Assembly (NCBI GenBank): GCA_024235795.1 | Contig: JACKLR010000001.1 | Location: 1,674,001 to 1,738,000, forward strand | Length of the DNA stretch: 64,000 nucleotides | Direction: 5' to 3' | From: Burkholderiales bacterium | GTDB lineage: Bacteria > Pseudomonadota > Gammaproteobacteria > Burkholderiales > Nitrosomonadaceae | In this document: positions 34,983 to 43,435 of the stretch, in pieces | How the letters are laid out: every line of letters begins with the position of its first letter | Position numbering within the stretch: the first letter of the stretch is position 1 | Program-made: the position numbers and the translations under genes | The notes under the pieces: model-generated | The model's input: the letters and a program-made list of their open reading frames with translations, nothing else | Told to the model about the DNA's origin: nothing | Database searches by the model: none

Positions 34983-36269
34983 TCACTACTGTCCGGTTAA
35001 ACAAAGCTGAACCCGAAATCAAGCTGGGGACTTGATAAACGATGTCCCTTTCTTCGCTCTGTATCCGGGTTCAACAGTTGTATTAAAGTGCGTCGACTGG
35101 TCAAATTGACGCTGATCAATCGATAAATTTGTTGCAGGGATAGGCGCGAATAGCCGCCCAGTTGTACCAACTTGATCATCAAATAGGTGATCATTGCGAC
35201 CAGCACTTGGATATGCATTGCATTTTTATTGCGCCCCAGGAATTGTTTTATTTTCAGGTTCTGCTTGATCCACTTGAAAAACAGTTCAATCTGCCACCGC
35301 TGCTTATATAAAGCAGCAATCTCCTCAGCAGAGAATTCAAGGTCATTGCTGATAAACACCAACCGCTTCTGATCTTCCGCGCGCAAGAAGGTGATCCGCC
35401 GTAACGGTACGGGGCAAGCTTTCTTCGCTTTGGCTGAGCTCAATCGGATAATCTCATCGCTGAGTACACCATCACCCTGAGCCGTTCGGGTTTCAACCAC
35501 TTCATACAAGGCATTGCTTTTCATGCGCCCTACAAACCTTGATCCTTGTTCTGTGAGCGCATAATACCAGCCATAATCATTGTAAGCACGGTCCACCACG
35601 TATGTGACGCCCGGCATCATCGGTAGACTGGATAAGGCTTTACGGTCATTGACTTTGGCCTCGGTCATCTCAAAAAACACTGGTACTTCAGCATGCGGAT
35701 CATAGACAGTATGCAGCTTGATGCCTGCCCTGGTGGAACGGAAGCGAGCCCATTCAAACCGATTAAGGTTCAAATCCAGCGTAGTTGAATCAATCAGCCG
35801 CACCATATCTTGAGCCTCCTGTTTAGGGAGTGCTGTGCGCACCTGATTGAGCAAGTAGAAAAAGGCTTCCTGAAAGACTGCCACCGGCCGATTCTGGTTC
35901 GCATCGGCCAGCGATGAGCGTCGTATCACTCGAGTACCCCAATGATAATGGTGGACGCTTTTACTGTTGAAACTATCGACCAGATCACGCAGCGATTGGC
36001 GGCCTGAGAGCTGACAAAACAGCAGTGCTACCAATTGGTCCCAACAATTGAGTAAACGGGTCCGATGATCACCCTTATGGCGGTCAACAACATTTTGAAA
36101 ACGATGTCGCGGTAAAAATTTCAAAAGCTGATTCAGTACAGTGTTATGATATTTCATGCTCAGGTCCTTGGTGGGAAAATAGCTGTTTGGGTAAACGCTA
36201 TTTTACCTGATAACCAAGGTGCTTGGGCTTCTTAGACCTTCCTGGTATTTCTTAACCGGACAGCAATGA
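34983..36269 (-). mobile_element. IS4-family insertion sequence in hsdS, 1287 bp
   Basis: The ends are 18-bp inverted repeats with two mismatches (TCACTACTGTCCGGTTAA and TCATTGCTGTCCGGTTAA). The 7-bp target duplication GTACAAG lies at 34976-34982 and 36270-36276. One transposase gene fills the element. Identical duplications and an intact transposase suggest a fairly recent insertion. Confidence 0.93.
34997..36157 (-). CDS. IS4-family transposase (DUF4372 N-terminus)
   Basis: 386 residues. The N-terminus (LLKFLPRHRFQNVVDRH) is the DUF4372 domain common in this IS4 branch. Catalytic residues are seen in LIDSTTLDL (first Asp), VVDRAYNDYG (second Asp) and YKQRWQIELFFKWIKQNLK, the Y-x2-R-x3-E-x6-K signature. 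It is full length with no frameshift and therefore probably active. Confidence 0.93.
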   Translation of the reverse strand: MKYHNTVLNQLLKFLPRHRFQNVVDRHKGDHRTRLLNCWDQLVALLFCQLSGRQSLRDLVDSFNSKSVHHYHWGTRVIRRSSLADANQNRPVAVFQEAFFYLLNQVRTALPKQEAQDMVRLIDSTTLDLNLNRFEWARFRSTRAGIKLHTVYDPHAEVPVFFEMTEAKVNDRKALSSLPMMPGVTYVVDRAYNDYGWYYALTEQGSRFVGRMKSNALYEVVETRTAQGDGVLSDEIIRLSSAKAKKACPVPLRRITFLRAEDQKRLVFISNDLEFSAEEIAALYKQRWQIELFFKWIKQNLKIKQFLGRNKNAMHIQVLVAMITYLMIKLVQLGGYSRLSLQQIYRLISVNLTSRRTLIQLLNPDTERRKGHRLSSPQLDFGFSFV

Positions 36270-37229
36270 GTACAAGTATGAGTTTTGCTCTTTCTTGTGC
36301 CTTATGGCAGCTAAACCGCGCCCGATAATTATTTCCCGATCTGCAATATTCAGACGTCCCACAGGAGCACGCACACTGAATAGAATGTCGCCTTTGTTGG
36401 CACGACGCCCAGCTTCGCTGCAATACGTAACAGTACGAGGAAACCGCTCGCCATAAGTACCGACACCCTGATGAAAGGGCAAACCATCGCCAGCCTCATT
36501 GTAAAACTCTGAACTCGGACTTTGTCCCATCGTGAATTTGGCGACATTACCCAGGCAAGAGAGTTTCCAGCCTTTCGGAACACCTTTAATCTTTTTCACT
36601 TCCTCATGACCGGGAAAACGCATGCGCACAAACCATTCGCGGTAAATTTCCTCGGCCATTTTCTCCAGCAGCGCGATGCGCCGCCGGTTGTTTTCGATCA
36701 AGTCGTCGTAGGCGGAGAGGATTGCGGCGATCTTTTTCTGTACTTCGATAGGCAGAGCGGGGAAACTAATTCTGCGAACGATTTCTTGATTCAATGAACT
36801 CATTGTTGCGCCGAATGAACAAAGCGCTTGCATCCAATCCTGATGCGTCTTTGTTTTCAGGTAGTGGGATAAATACCTTTCGCTGACATCTTGGCTCTTG
36901 ATCCGAAGACGCAAACAATCTGAACCTTGTATCCACCCTTCTACAGTTTCATCAATGAGTGCATGCCGCTCCACGGCACCTTTACGCCCAAAAACGATGT
37001 CACCTTTTTGAAGATAATGCTGGTAGAGTTTCTCTGCCTTGGCTTCGTTCAGATATTCGAGGTCTTCTTTTCTTACGTCTCCGAAGCCGATGTTGCGAAC
37101 ATTAATGACAGGAACACCTTCGTCAACATAATCACTAGCTTTTAGTTGTGTTCCAAAGGGGCCTGTTTGTAAACTGACTTCGCCAATGTTTTCTAATTCT
37201 CTGATTGTACGAAAGTGATAAGAAGTCAT
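36270..37229 (-). pseudogene. hsdS: hsdS 5' fragment (N-terminal part of the specificity subunit)
   Basis: About 320 codons. The first target-recognition domain (SLQTGPFGTQLKASDYV, INVRNIG, GDIVFGRKGAVERH), the central conserved helix (LPIEVQKKIAAILSAYDDLIENN) and the start of the second domain (KFTMGQSPSSEFYN, DILFSVRAPVGRLN) are present. The IS4 element interrupts it after NSYLY, and translation would end a few codons into the IS at 36252. The ATG overlaps the hsdM stop as ATGA. The subunit is non-functional unless excision occurs. Confidence 0.92.
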
Positions 37230-39115
37230 ACACCTCCTGCAATCTGTGCAATGTTATGGTCTATCACTGACTCCAGTTCACGTGCCGTGCTATTCAGTTG
37301 TGCGAGTTCATCATGCATCGCCAGCAACTCCTCTATGAATTCCTCCTCATTCTTGCCGTCCTCCTCGATCACGACGCCGACATAGCGCCCCGGATTGAGC
37401 GAATAGTCCTGTTCCTGCACTTCCTCGGGTGTTGTCAGTTTGCACAGGCCGGTGACGTCTTCGTATTCCGCGTTAGGAAAGCGTTCCTGTAACCAGTGGA
37501 TATGCTGATAGTAGATTTCCGCGTTTTTTACTTCCTGATGCAATTCTTCCAGCGCGGTTTTGAGTGCTTTTGTTCTACGGTCGGTCGCGGCGCGTTTGCC
37601 TTCCATCTGTGCGAGCTCGGCCTGTTGTTTTTCGTGTTGACGCACGGTCTTGTCGAGCCGTTTCAGGCCTTCGTGTAATGCAGCAAAAAAAGGATCGAAC
37701 GCTTTGCGCAGTTGATGCTGCGCCTGGTTTCTGGCGTTGACGGAAGATTCCTCACAGTCGTTCGGAATGACAGTTATGCCATTTTGTCTTCTCTGATCGT
37801 CATTTCGACCAACGGGAGAAATCTTATCGTAGGCGGATGTTAAAGATTCCTCACTGACGTTCGGAATGACATGATTATCCGTAATACCGCTATTATTCCG
37901 ATTTCCCTGATTGTTATGTTGATCCTCCTGACTGTCAAGTCGCCCACTCTGATTATCATTTCGATCCACCTGATTGTCATTTCGACTGAAAGGAGAAATC
38001 TTGCCGTGCGAAAAAGATTCCTCACAATCGTTCGGAATGACAAGGGTACTTTGTTGCAAATAGTGCTGATAATGATCCTGGAGCTTTTCCAATGCTGCCC
38101 AGTGCTGCACCAGTTCACCCACGGCCTGCTTACCTGCCGTATCATCGAGCACTTCGAGCAGTTGGGCGCAGACGGGTTCGACCTTTTGCCGGTTCTCGAT
38201 CAACCGTTCCATGCCCGCTACGAAATAGCGGTCTATGAGGCGCACAAATTTGTCGCGTTGTCCTTTGTGCAAATGGCTGATGATGGCAATGTTCTGGATT
38301 TGTTCTTCGGAAAATTCGCGGTGGGCGCGGTCGATCTGGGTGAAGATGTTGCGCGCATCAATAAACAGTATCTTATTGTCGGATTTGGCCTTGTCGAAAA
38401 ACCACAGCGTGGCTGGCAATGTAACGGTGTAGAACATGTTCGACGGCAACGTGAGCATGGCATAGATCAGATTGTTCTCGATCAGCGTTTTGCGGATGTC
38501 GGCTTCGGAATGGCGTGCGTCGGACGCCGAGTTCGCCATGACCAGTGCCGCGCGGCCCTGCGGTTTGAGCGAGGTGGCGAACAGATTAATCCACAGGTAG
38601 TTGCCGTTGGGCACGGTTTCCTTACCTTCGTCTGCCTTCTTCACTTTCGACTTGTTGCGTGGGATACCGTAAGTATTGAAGCGCCGGTCTTTCTCCACGC
38701 CGGAAAGGCTGACTTCATCGACGTTAAACGGTGGATTGGCGAGAACATAATCGAACGCGCCGAAGCTGTCGAAGTGGTCGTCATAATAAGTATTGGCCTG
38801 CTTGATTTCGCCCCGCAGCCCGTTGACCGCCAGGTTCATGCGCGCCAGCTTGACGGTGTCGAGGGTTTTCTCCAGGCCGCAGACATACACGCCGCTGTCA
38901 GCGCCTTGCAATTCTTTGCGGTGTTCCGCAATAAAGTGTGCTGATTGCACGAACATGCCGCCGGAACCGCAGGCGGGATCGAACACCTTGCCGCCATGCG
39001 GCTCGATGATCTCGACCATCAGGCGGACCACCGAGCGCGGCGTAAAGAATTCACCGCCCTTCTGCCCTTCGCTGCGCGCGAATTCGCCCAGGAAATATTC
39101 ATAGATTTGCCCGAA
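37226..39115 (-). pseudogene. hsdM: hsdM 3' fragment (methyltransferase subunit) with in-frame repeat insertion
   Basis: Contains the catalytic domain and C-terminus of a type I N6-adenine methyltransferase: GQIYEYFLGEFA, GGEFFTPRSVVRLM, SAM motif FDPACGSGGMF and catalytic NPPF. After about 330 codons the frame runs through 99 codons of palindromic repeat (37745-38041), then resumes a normal coiled-coil tail (AFDPFFAALHEGLKRLDKTV onward). It lacks the N-terminal helical domain, which lies beyond the IS21 element at 41723-42200. The frame seen to start at 39163 is inside the IS and is unlikely to be used. Confidence 0.92.
37745..38041. repeat. Cluster of palindromic repeats inserted in frame in hsdM
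   Basis: Five repeat halves are recognisable: 37745-37771, 37799-37824, 37844-37870, 37976-38001 and 38015-38041. Outward ends read GTTCGGAATGAC or GTCATTTCGAC. Between 37871 and 37975 lies a degenerate ~21-bp tandem array. The total is 297 bases, exactly 99 codons, with no stop codon in the hsdM frame. On the protein side it gives phrases such as VIPNDCEES and KISPFSRNDN, and a run of RNDNQxx repeats. Confidence 0.85.
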
Positions 39116-39229
39116 TGCATATTCCACTGAAAGTTGCCACCTAAACCACGCGAAGGTTGTCACCCAAACCGGTGATAGTTGCCACCCTTATCGGAGCGAA
39201 GCGACGCAGGTGATTTTGGTTTTACCTGT

Positions 39230-39976
39230 TTAGTTTTTTTCTGTCAATTTTGCTTGTTTTTTTCGCATAGATTCTCCGGTTAAATTTATCTTATAAGCGT
39301 TATGAACCAGGCGATCCATAATGGCGTCAGCCAGGGTTGCGTCACCGATGATGTCATGCCACTGATCAATAGGTAATTGGCTGGTAATGATTGTGGCGCG
39401 TGAGCCATGGCGATCTTCCAGAATTTCCAGTAAATCACGGCGCTGTTCTGCGTTCAATTTGACGAGCCCCCAGTCGTCCAATACCAACACATCTGTTTTG
39501 GCCAAACGCGCCAGGAGTTTGGCGTAACTGCCGTCACCTCTGGCCAGTGGCAATTCCTGCAACAGCCGGGTTAACCTGTGATAATAGGCGCTATAACCTT
39601 CTCTACAGGCTTTTTGCGCCAGGGCACAAGCGATCCAGGATTTGCCAACGCCGGTGGGGCCGGTAATCAGAATATTGATGGATTTTTTTATCCACTGACA
39701 GTTACTTAAGTTTAGCAGCAGTGTTTTATCCAATCCACGACTCGCTTGGTAATCAATATCTTCCAGGCAAGCTTGTTGTTTGAGCCGCGCCTGACGTAAC
39801 CGGCTGGTTAATCGTCGATTGTCGCGTTCAGTGATTTCCCGATCGACCAAAAGCCCCAGACGTTCTTCAAAGCTGAGTTGTGTGATATCCGGGGATTGCA
39901 TTTGTTCTTCCAGAGCATGACTCATGCCACTAAATTTAAGTATTCTCAGTTTATCTAGTGTTGGGTGATATAACAT
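39230..39976 (-). CDS. istB: IS21-family helper ATPase IstB
   Basis: 248 residues from the ATG at 39976 (MLYHPTLDKLRILKFSGM), preferred over a start 22 codons upstream that would overlap istA. Walker A GPTGVGKSWIA lies near residue 105 and Walker B VLVLDDWGL near 165. It is a DnaC-like AAA+ protein that helps the IstA transposase choose and capture target DNA. Full length. Confidence 0.93.
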   Translation of the reverse strand: MLYHPTLDKLRILKFSGMSHALEEQMQSPDITQLSFEERLGLLVDREITERDNRRLTSRLRQARLKQQACLEDIDYQASRGLDKTLLLNLSNCQWIKKSINILITGPTGVGKSWIACALAQKACREGYSAYYHRLTRLLQELPLARGDGSYAKLLARLAKTDVLVLDDWGLVKLNAEQRRDLLEILEDRHGSRATIITSQLPIDQWHDIIGDATLADAIMDRLVHNAYKINLTGESMRKKQAKLTEKN

Positions 39977-40007
39977 GTGATTTTCTCCGATAATTGTTGG
40001 GGGTAGC

Positions 40008-41549
40008 TTAATGGTAGTAACCAGGGCCGCGAATGTTGTCATGATGCTGTGGTAACTGCTGCGTTGTTGTTTGCTGCAAAGGTTGGCTATCCAGATGATT
40101 CTTCAGGATTGACTCGATGCTTTTATAACGGCAGGTGCCGAGTATGAGCGCGCGTTCACAAGCTGCTTCCAAACGTTCTGGACGATACGCTTTAGCCAGG
40201 CGCAATATGCCCAGACAAGCGCGATAGCCTTGCTGGGGATGGCGGCGTGAAGTCAAGATGGTGGTAATCACCTGAGTTGTTGCGACACCGATTTTTTCGG
40301 CCCATTGACGAAACCGCCGTGGTGACCATTCGCTGTATTTTTGATGCGCTTCTGGCATATGTTGATTCACAGTGGTAAACCTGCCTTTGCGCTTTGAGCG
40401 GACATGGCTGGCGACACGCTTTCCTCGACAAAACAATTCAATGGTATGTTGCGTTAGCCGCGCATCCAGAACTTGTTTTATCAGGGTATAGGGAACGGAA
40501 TAATAATGACCTGCCGCTTCGACGTGATAATCGATATGCACACGCACTTTCTTCCATTCTGCATAGACATAAGGCGTGACAGGCAAAGGCTTCAGTGCCG
40601 GATACTCCAGAGTTTTGAAGAGCTGCTCACGAGACCCTGGCAGTTTTTTAAATGGCCGCTGATTCAAATTGACCAGGAGCTGCTGGATCGCCTGGTTCAA
40701 CTCGGCCAAGGAAAAGAATGTCTGATGACGCAGCGCCGCCAGTATCCAACGCTCGACGATTTGCACGCCGACTTCCACCTTGGCTTTATCCTTGGGGCGA
40801 CGAACGCGGGCAGGTACGATGGCCACGTTATAATGGACCGCCAGATCCTGGTAGGTGGGATTAATATCTGGCTCGTATCGATGTGCTTTACTCACGCCAG
40901 CCAGTAAATTATCCGGCACGACAACTTCAGGTACTCCGCCAAGATAAGCAAAGGTGCGTTGGTGAGAATCGATCCAATCCGGCAAAGATTGCGTCCAGGT
41001 GGCTTCTGCATAGGTGTAATTGGAAGCACCCAATACCGCGACAAAAATCTGCGCGCAACGAATTTCACCACTGCCCGGATCGACAATAGAAACCGTTTGA
41101 CCCGCATAATCAACAAACAATTTCTCGCCAGTCCGGTGAATCTGGCGCATAACCCAATCCTGCTTTCCCAGCCAGTGCCGATATTGGGAACAAAACCAGC
41201 TGTATTGATAGCCTTGCGGATAGCGCTCCCGATATTCCTGCCATAACAGAAACAGCGTCATACTTTTTTTCTTCATCTCCTGATGAATCGCTGCCCAGTC
41301 TGGCTGACCACGTTCTAAAACCGAATCTTTAGGTGGTTCCGGAAACAAACACTGTTCCAGTCTGGCGTCGTCCCAGTCATCTGGAAGCGGCCAGGATAAT
41401 CCAGCCTGTTCAGCCTTTAACACATATTTCTTGACCGTTGGTCGGCCAATGCCACAACAATGGGCAATCTTTCTGTCACTCAGTCCATTGGACCATTTTA
41501 AACGTAATACTTCTTTTATCTTGCGCATGGATAACCTCTTTGCCGGCAT
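40008..41549 (-). CDS. istA: IS21-family transposase IstA
   Basis: About 513 residues from the ATG at 41549, which has an AGAGGGA ribosome site; a TTG 15 bases upstream is in frame. The N-terminus has a helix-turn-helix (GLSDRKIAHCCGIGRPTVKKYV). Catalytic residues are in KLFVDYAGQTV (Asp), VVVPDNLLAGV (Asp) and RRPKDKAKVEVGVQ (Glu). It is full length and probably active with IstB, 31 bases downstream. Confidence 0.93.
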   Translation of the reverse strand: MPAKRLSMRKIKEVLRLKWSNGLSDRKIAHCCGIGRPTVKKYVLKAEQAGLSWPLPDDWDDARLEQCLFPEPPKDSVLERGQPDWAAIHQEMKKKSMTLFLLWQEYRERYPQGYQYSWFCSQYRHWLGKQDWVMRQIHRTGEKLFVDYAGQTVSIVDPGSGEIRCAQIFVAVLGASNYTYAEATWTQSLPDWIDSHQRTFAYLGGVPEVVVPDNLLAGVSKAHRYEPDINPTYQDLAVHYNVAIVPARVRRPKDKAKVEVGVQIVERWILAALRHQTFFSLAELNQAIQQLLVNLNQRPFKKLPGSREQLFKTLEYPALKPLPVTPYVYAEWKKVRVHIDYHVEAAGHYYSVPYTLIKQVLDARLTQHTIELFCRGKRVASHVRSKRKGRFTTVNQHMPEAHQKYSEWSPRRFRQWAEKIGVATTQVITTILTSRRHPQQGYRACLGILRLAKAYRPERLEAACERALILGTCRYKSIESILKNHLDSQPLQQTTTQQLPQHHDNIRGPGYYH

Positions 41550-41722
41550 CTCAATCCCTCTCAATATTGAAAAGAATTAGGATGCTGAGTTTAGTTATCC
41601 TGCGTCGACTTCACTTGCCAAATTTAGGGTGGCAACTATCACTGGAATCAGTGGCAACCTTCGCGTGGAATCAGTGGCAACCTTGCCGTGGAATTGGTGG
41701 CAATCTTCGTCTGGAATATGCA

Positions 41723-42200
41723 GCCCGAACAAATCGCCGCTGGCATCGGCGGGAATATCGGCAAATGTTCGCAACAGTTGCTTGGGCAGCGTCTTGTCGG
41801 TGCGCGTCAATGCCGCGTATTCATCTTTCGGCAGCACGCCTTCAAGCTCCGGCTTGTATTCCTCGATCGCCTTCATCGCTGCCTTGATCGCTTTGGCGAT
41901 GTCTTTCTCCTCGGGCAGGTTCAGCAGGTAGCCGTAGCGCGCATGATCGGGCAGATAAAAACCGCATTGCTCGATAGCGATTTCCGAGATCGGCTTTTCG
42001 CGCCGCGTACCCTGCAACTGCTGATATTCGGCGAGAATGGTTTTCACATGACGCTGATAGTTGTTGTCGGCGAATTTGAGGAAGATCAGCCCAAGTACCG
42101 GCGTGGAGTATTCACTGGATTTCAGGTCGGAGTTGGCGCGCAGCTTATCGGCGGCACTCCACAAGTCGTTTTCGAGCTTTTTGAGTTGATCCTTGTTCAC
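41723..42200 (-). pseudogene. hsdM: hsdM 5' fragment (N-terminal helical domain)
   Basis: About 159 codons starting at a GTG, with the usual HsdM opening (KKLENDLWSAADKLRANSDLKSSEYSTPVLGLIFLKFAD) broken here after SGDLFG by IS21. The frame runs on for 42 codons into the IS, ending at 41595. This would be the first gene of the restriction operon, so IS21 probably also blocks its transcription; expression of hsdS, fic and hsdR would then need IS or internal promoters. Confidence 0.9.
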
Positions 42201-42332
42201 GAATTTATTGTTTATCTATGAGCATGCTGCTGGATATATTGTTCAAAATATTCCATAGCTGGTGTTGTTGTACGCAAGTTTTCATTAACCTGACTGGACC
42301 GAGTATTAAGGCAAGTCGTGTTTAAAAACACA

Positions 42333-42461
42333 TTAAATTCTTAAACCCATTGCCACTTCCTCCCGGAATTGATTAAGCAAGTCCCATCCCGTCTTTACGA
42401 TGGCCGGAGTGATGTACTTTGAGCAGATATCCCGTTCTGTATGGCTTTTCTTATCGACCAT
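42333..42461 (-). pseudogene. Remnant of a second type I HsdR (EcoEI-like) N-terminus
   Basis: 42 codons from an ATG read VDKKSHTERDICSKYITPAI and VKTGWDLLNQFREEV, matching the opening of EcoEI-type R subunits (KKSLSERDICTKFITPA pattern). After that the match stops and a TAA follows. The R subunit at 29429-32659 has a different N-terminus, so this is a scrap of another system. Just left of it (42212 to about 42290) a further open tail ending QYIQQHAHR is unassigned. Confidence 0.65.
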
Positions 42462-42681
42462 AACGTGAAGGCATTCGTAAGTTTCTTATTTTTTACTCGC
42501 TATGCTTTACGTATTCCGAGTGGAAGTCTCTTTCTAGTATCCATGCCGACCTAAACTGCATCGGTTGCTGACAGGATTGTAGCTGTTATGGCAGATTGTT
42601 TGAAGTTAAAATCTTATTGAGTGGAGTTATCCGTACAAAATGATGTACGTCAAACCAGTGTATAGGATTCCTGGTGCAGTG

Positions 42682-42890
42682 TTATGCTTTGGCGCGAAGG
42701 TAAATCACTTTCTGATCTGAACTGGGTGTTGGGCGTTCTTCAATTTCAAAGAGATCGGTTTTTGCTCTGACGAAATCTGACAGTTTCTTGTAGCCATACA
42801 GTCTGGAATCAAAGTCGGGTTGCAACTTGGTCAAATAGCTTCCGAAAGCACCCAGACCCGCCCATCCTGTATCGTCTGCGGATTGTTCAA
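42682..42890 (-). pseudogene. C-terminal remnant of a LOTUS (OST-HTH) domain protein
   Basis: About 69 codons read DDTGWAGLGAFGSYLTKLQP and DFDSRLYGYKKLSDFV, ending VIYLRAKA and a TAA. This is the C-terminal LOTUS domain found in NYN-domain (LabA-like) putative RNases. The 5' part is missing, and the recognisable part stops exactly where the right attachment repeat begins. It marks a gene cut by recombination at the island end. Confidence 0.75.
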
Positions 42891-42891
42891 G

Positions 42892-42937
42892 TCCTAAGGG
42901 GTAGGTCGCACGTTCGACTCGTGCTCAGGGCACCAAA
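42892..42937 (+). repeat. Right attachment repeat (partial tRNA-Arg copy)
   Basis: A 46-base copy of the 3' half of tRNA-Arg(CCT), starting in the anticodon loop (TCCTAAGGGG) and ending CACCAAA. It lacks the 5' half and so is not a tRNA gene. With 29341-29386 it bounds the island. Confidence 0.85.
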
Positions 42938-42982
42938 GAATACGCACTAAACGGCTACAAATAAATTTGCCTGTACAACTTT

Positions 42983-43171
42983 TTATCTACAGGCTTTAAC
43001 AAATATCGTTTTGATATCAAAGCGATTAATTGCGTCCATGATCGCTTCTGTGGTGGACTTAAAAAGTCCATGGTAGACCAATACGTTACCATCTCGCATT
43101 GTTATTTTAATTTCGCACTTCCTGAGATGGGAACTGCTTTCATTGATTGCATGTTGAATTATCATGGGCAT
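42983..43171 (-). CDS. Small hypothetical protein, 62 aa
   Basis: Starts at ATGCCCATG with an AGAGGAC ribosome site at good spacing; the open frame runs 19 codons further upstream without one. The sequence (CEIKITMRDGNVLVYHGLFK, then STTEAIMDAINRFDIKTIFV) looks like a compact alpha-beta protein, possibly beta-beta-alpha. I do not recognise the family. It is the first gene outside the island on the right side and reads towards it. Confidence 0.6.
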   Translation of the reverse strand: MPMIIQHAINESSSHLRKCEIKITMRDGNVLVYHGLFKSTTEAIMDAINRFDIKTIFVKACR

Positions 43172-43291
43172 TGTCCTCTGTTTTGTGTAGGCTTGTATAA
43201 ATCGAATACTTGAGACATGCATAAACAAACAGAAAGATACTGAGTTTGTTGAATAATTTTATAATTTATTTAGTCTATGGAATACCGCTAC

Positions 43292-43322
43292 AAATAGGGT
43301 AAAAATGCCCTATTTCGTTTTT
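43292..43322 (+). terminator. Rho-independent terminator candidate
   Basis: AAATAGGG and CCCTATTT form a perfect 8-bp stem with an 8-base loop, followed by CGTTTTT. The T run favours rightward transcripts, yet no rightward gene lies just upstream apart from the partial tRNA copy, so it may end read-through from the island edge. Confidence 0.6.
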
Positions 43323-43405
43323 ATGAAATAAAACAGGTAAAAGAAATAAGAAATAAAATTCTAATTGCACGCGTCATTTTTCTTTTAATGTTCATGCCCG
43401 GATTA

Positions 43406-43435
43406 TTGACAAAATCAGGGAAATAATCCTATAAG
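43406..43435 (+). promoter_or_regulatory. Sigma-70-like promoter candidate
   Basis: TTGACA at 43406-43411 and TATAAG at 43430-43435 with an 18-base spacer. A transcript would begin near 43442 with a small hairpin (GCC-CTATG facing CATAG-GC) and run about 530 bases before the aminomutase-family gene. That leader has no open frame; it might hold an untranslated RNA, but I see no further structure in 43462-43972, which is very AT-rich. Confidence 0.45.

Larger units (their letters stand above)
39116..41722 (-). mobile_element. IS21-family insertion sequence in hsdM, 2607 bp
   Basis: Both ends start TGCATATTCCA reading inward and then carry several TTGCCAC-containing subterminal repeats, typical of IS21. 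The 7-bp target duplication GCCCGAA lies at 39109-39115 and 41723-41729. It carries istA and istB read leftwards. Removing the element and one duplication restores the DLFGQIYEYF reading frame of hsdM. Confidence 0.92.
29387..42891. mobile_element. Decayed genomic island at tRNA-Arg, about 13.5 kb
   Basis: The segment is bounded by the two attachment repeats. It contains a type I restriction-modification operon with fic and GIY-YIG genes, two insertion sequences, palindromic repeats and gene scraps at the right end. Coding in hsdR and hsdM looks more GC-rich than the flanks. No integrase or recombinase other than the IS transposases is present, so the island probably cannot excise by itself. 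Confidence 0.78.

Noticed and set aside
37871..38041. Array resembling CRISPR inside hsdM
   Set aside because: Units are short, degenerate and directly abutting, with no unique spacers and no cas genes; they are derived from the palindromic repeat.
37871..38944. Long plus-strand open frame (357 codons) opposite hsdM
   Set aside because: It is the antisense shadow of hsdM and repeat sequence, with no family features and no ribosome site.
42892..42937. Second tRNA-Arg gene
   Set aside because: Only the 3' half is present; no acceptor 5' strand, D arm or complete anticodon stem. It is an attachment-site copy.
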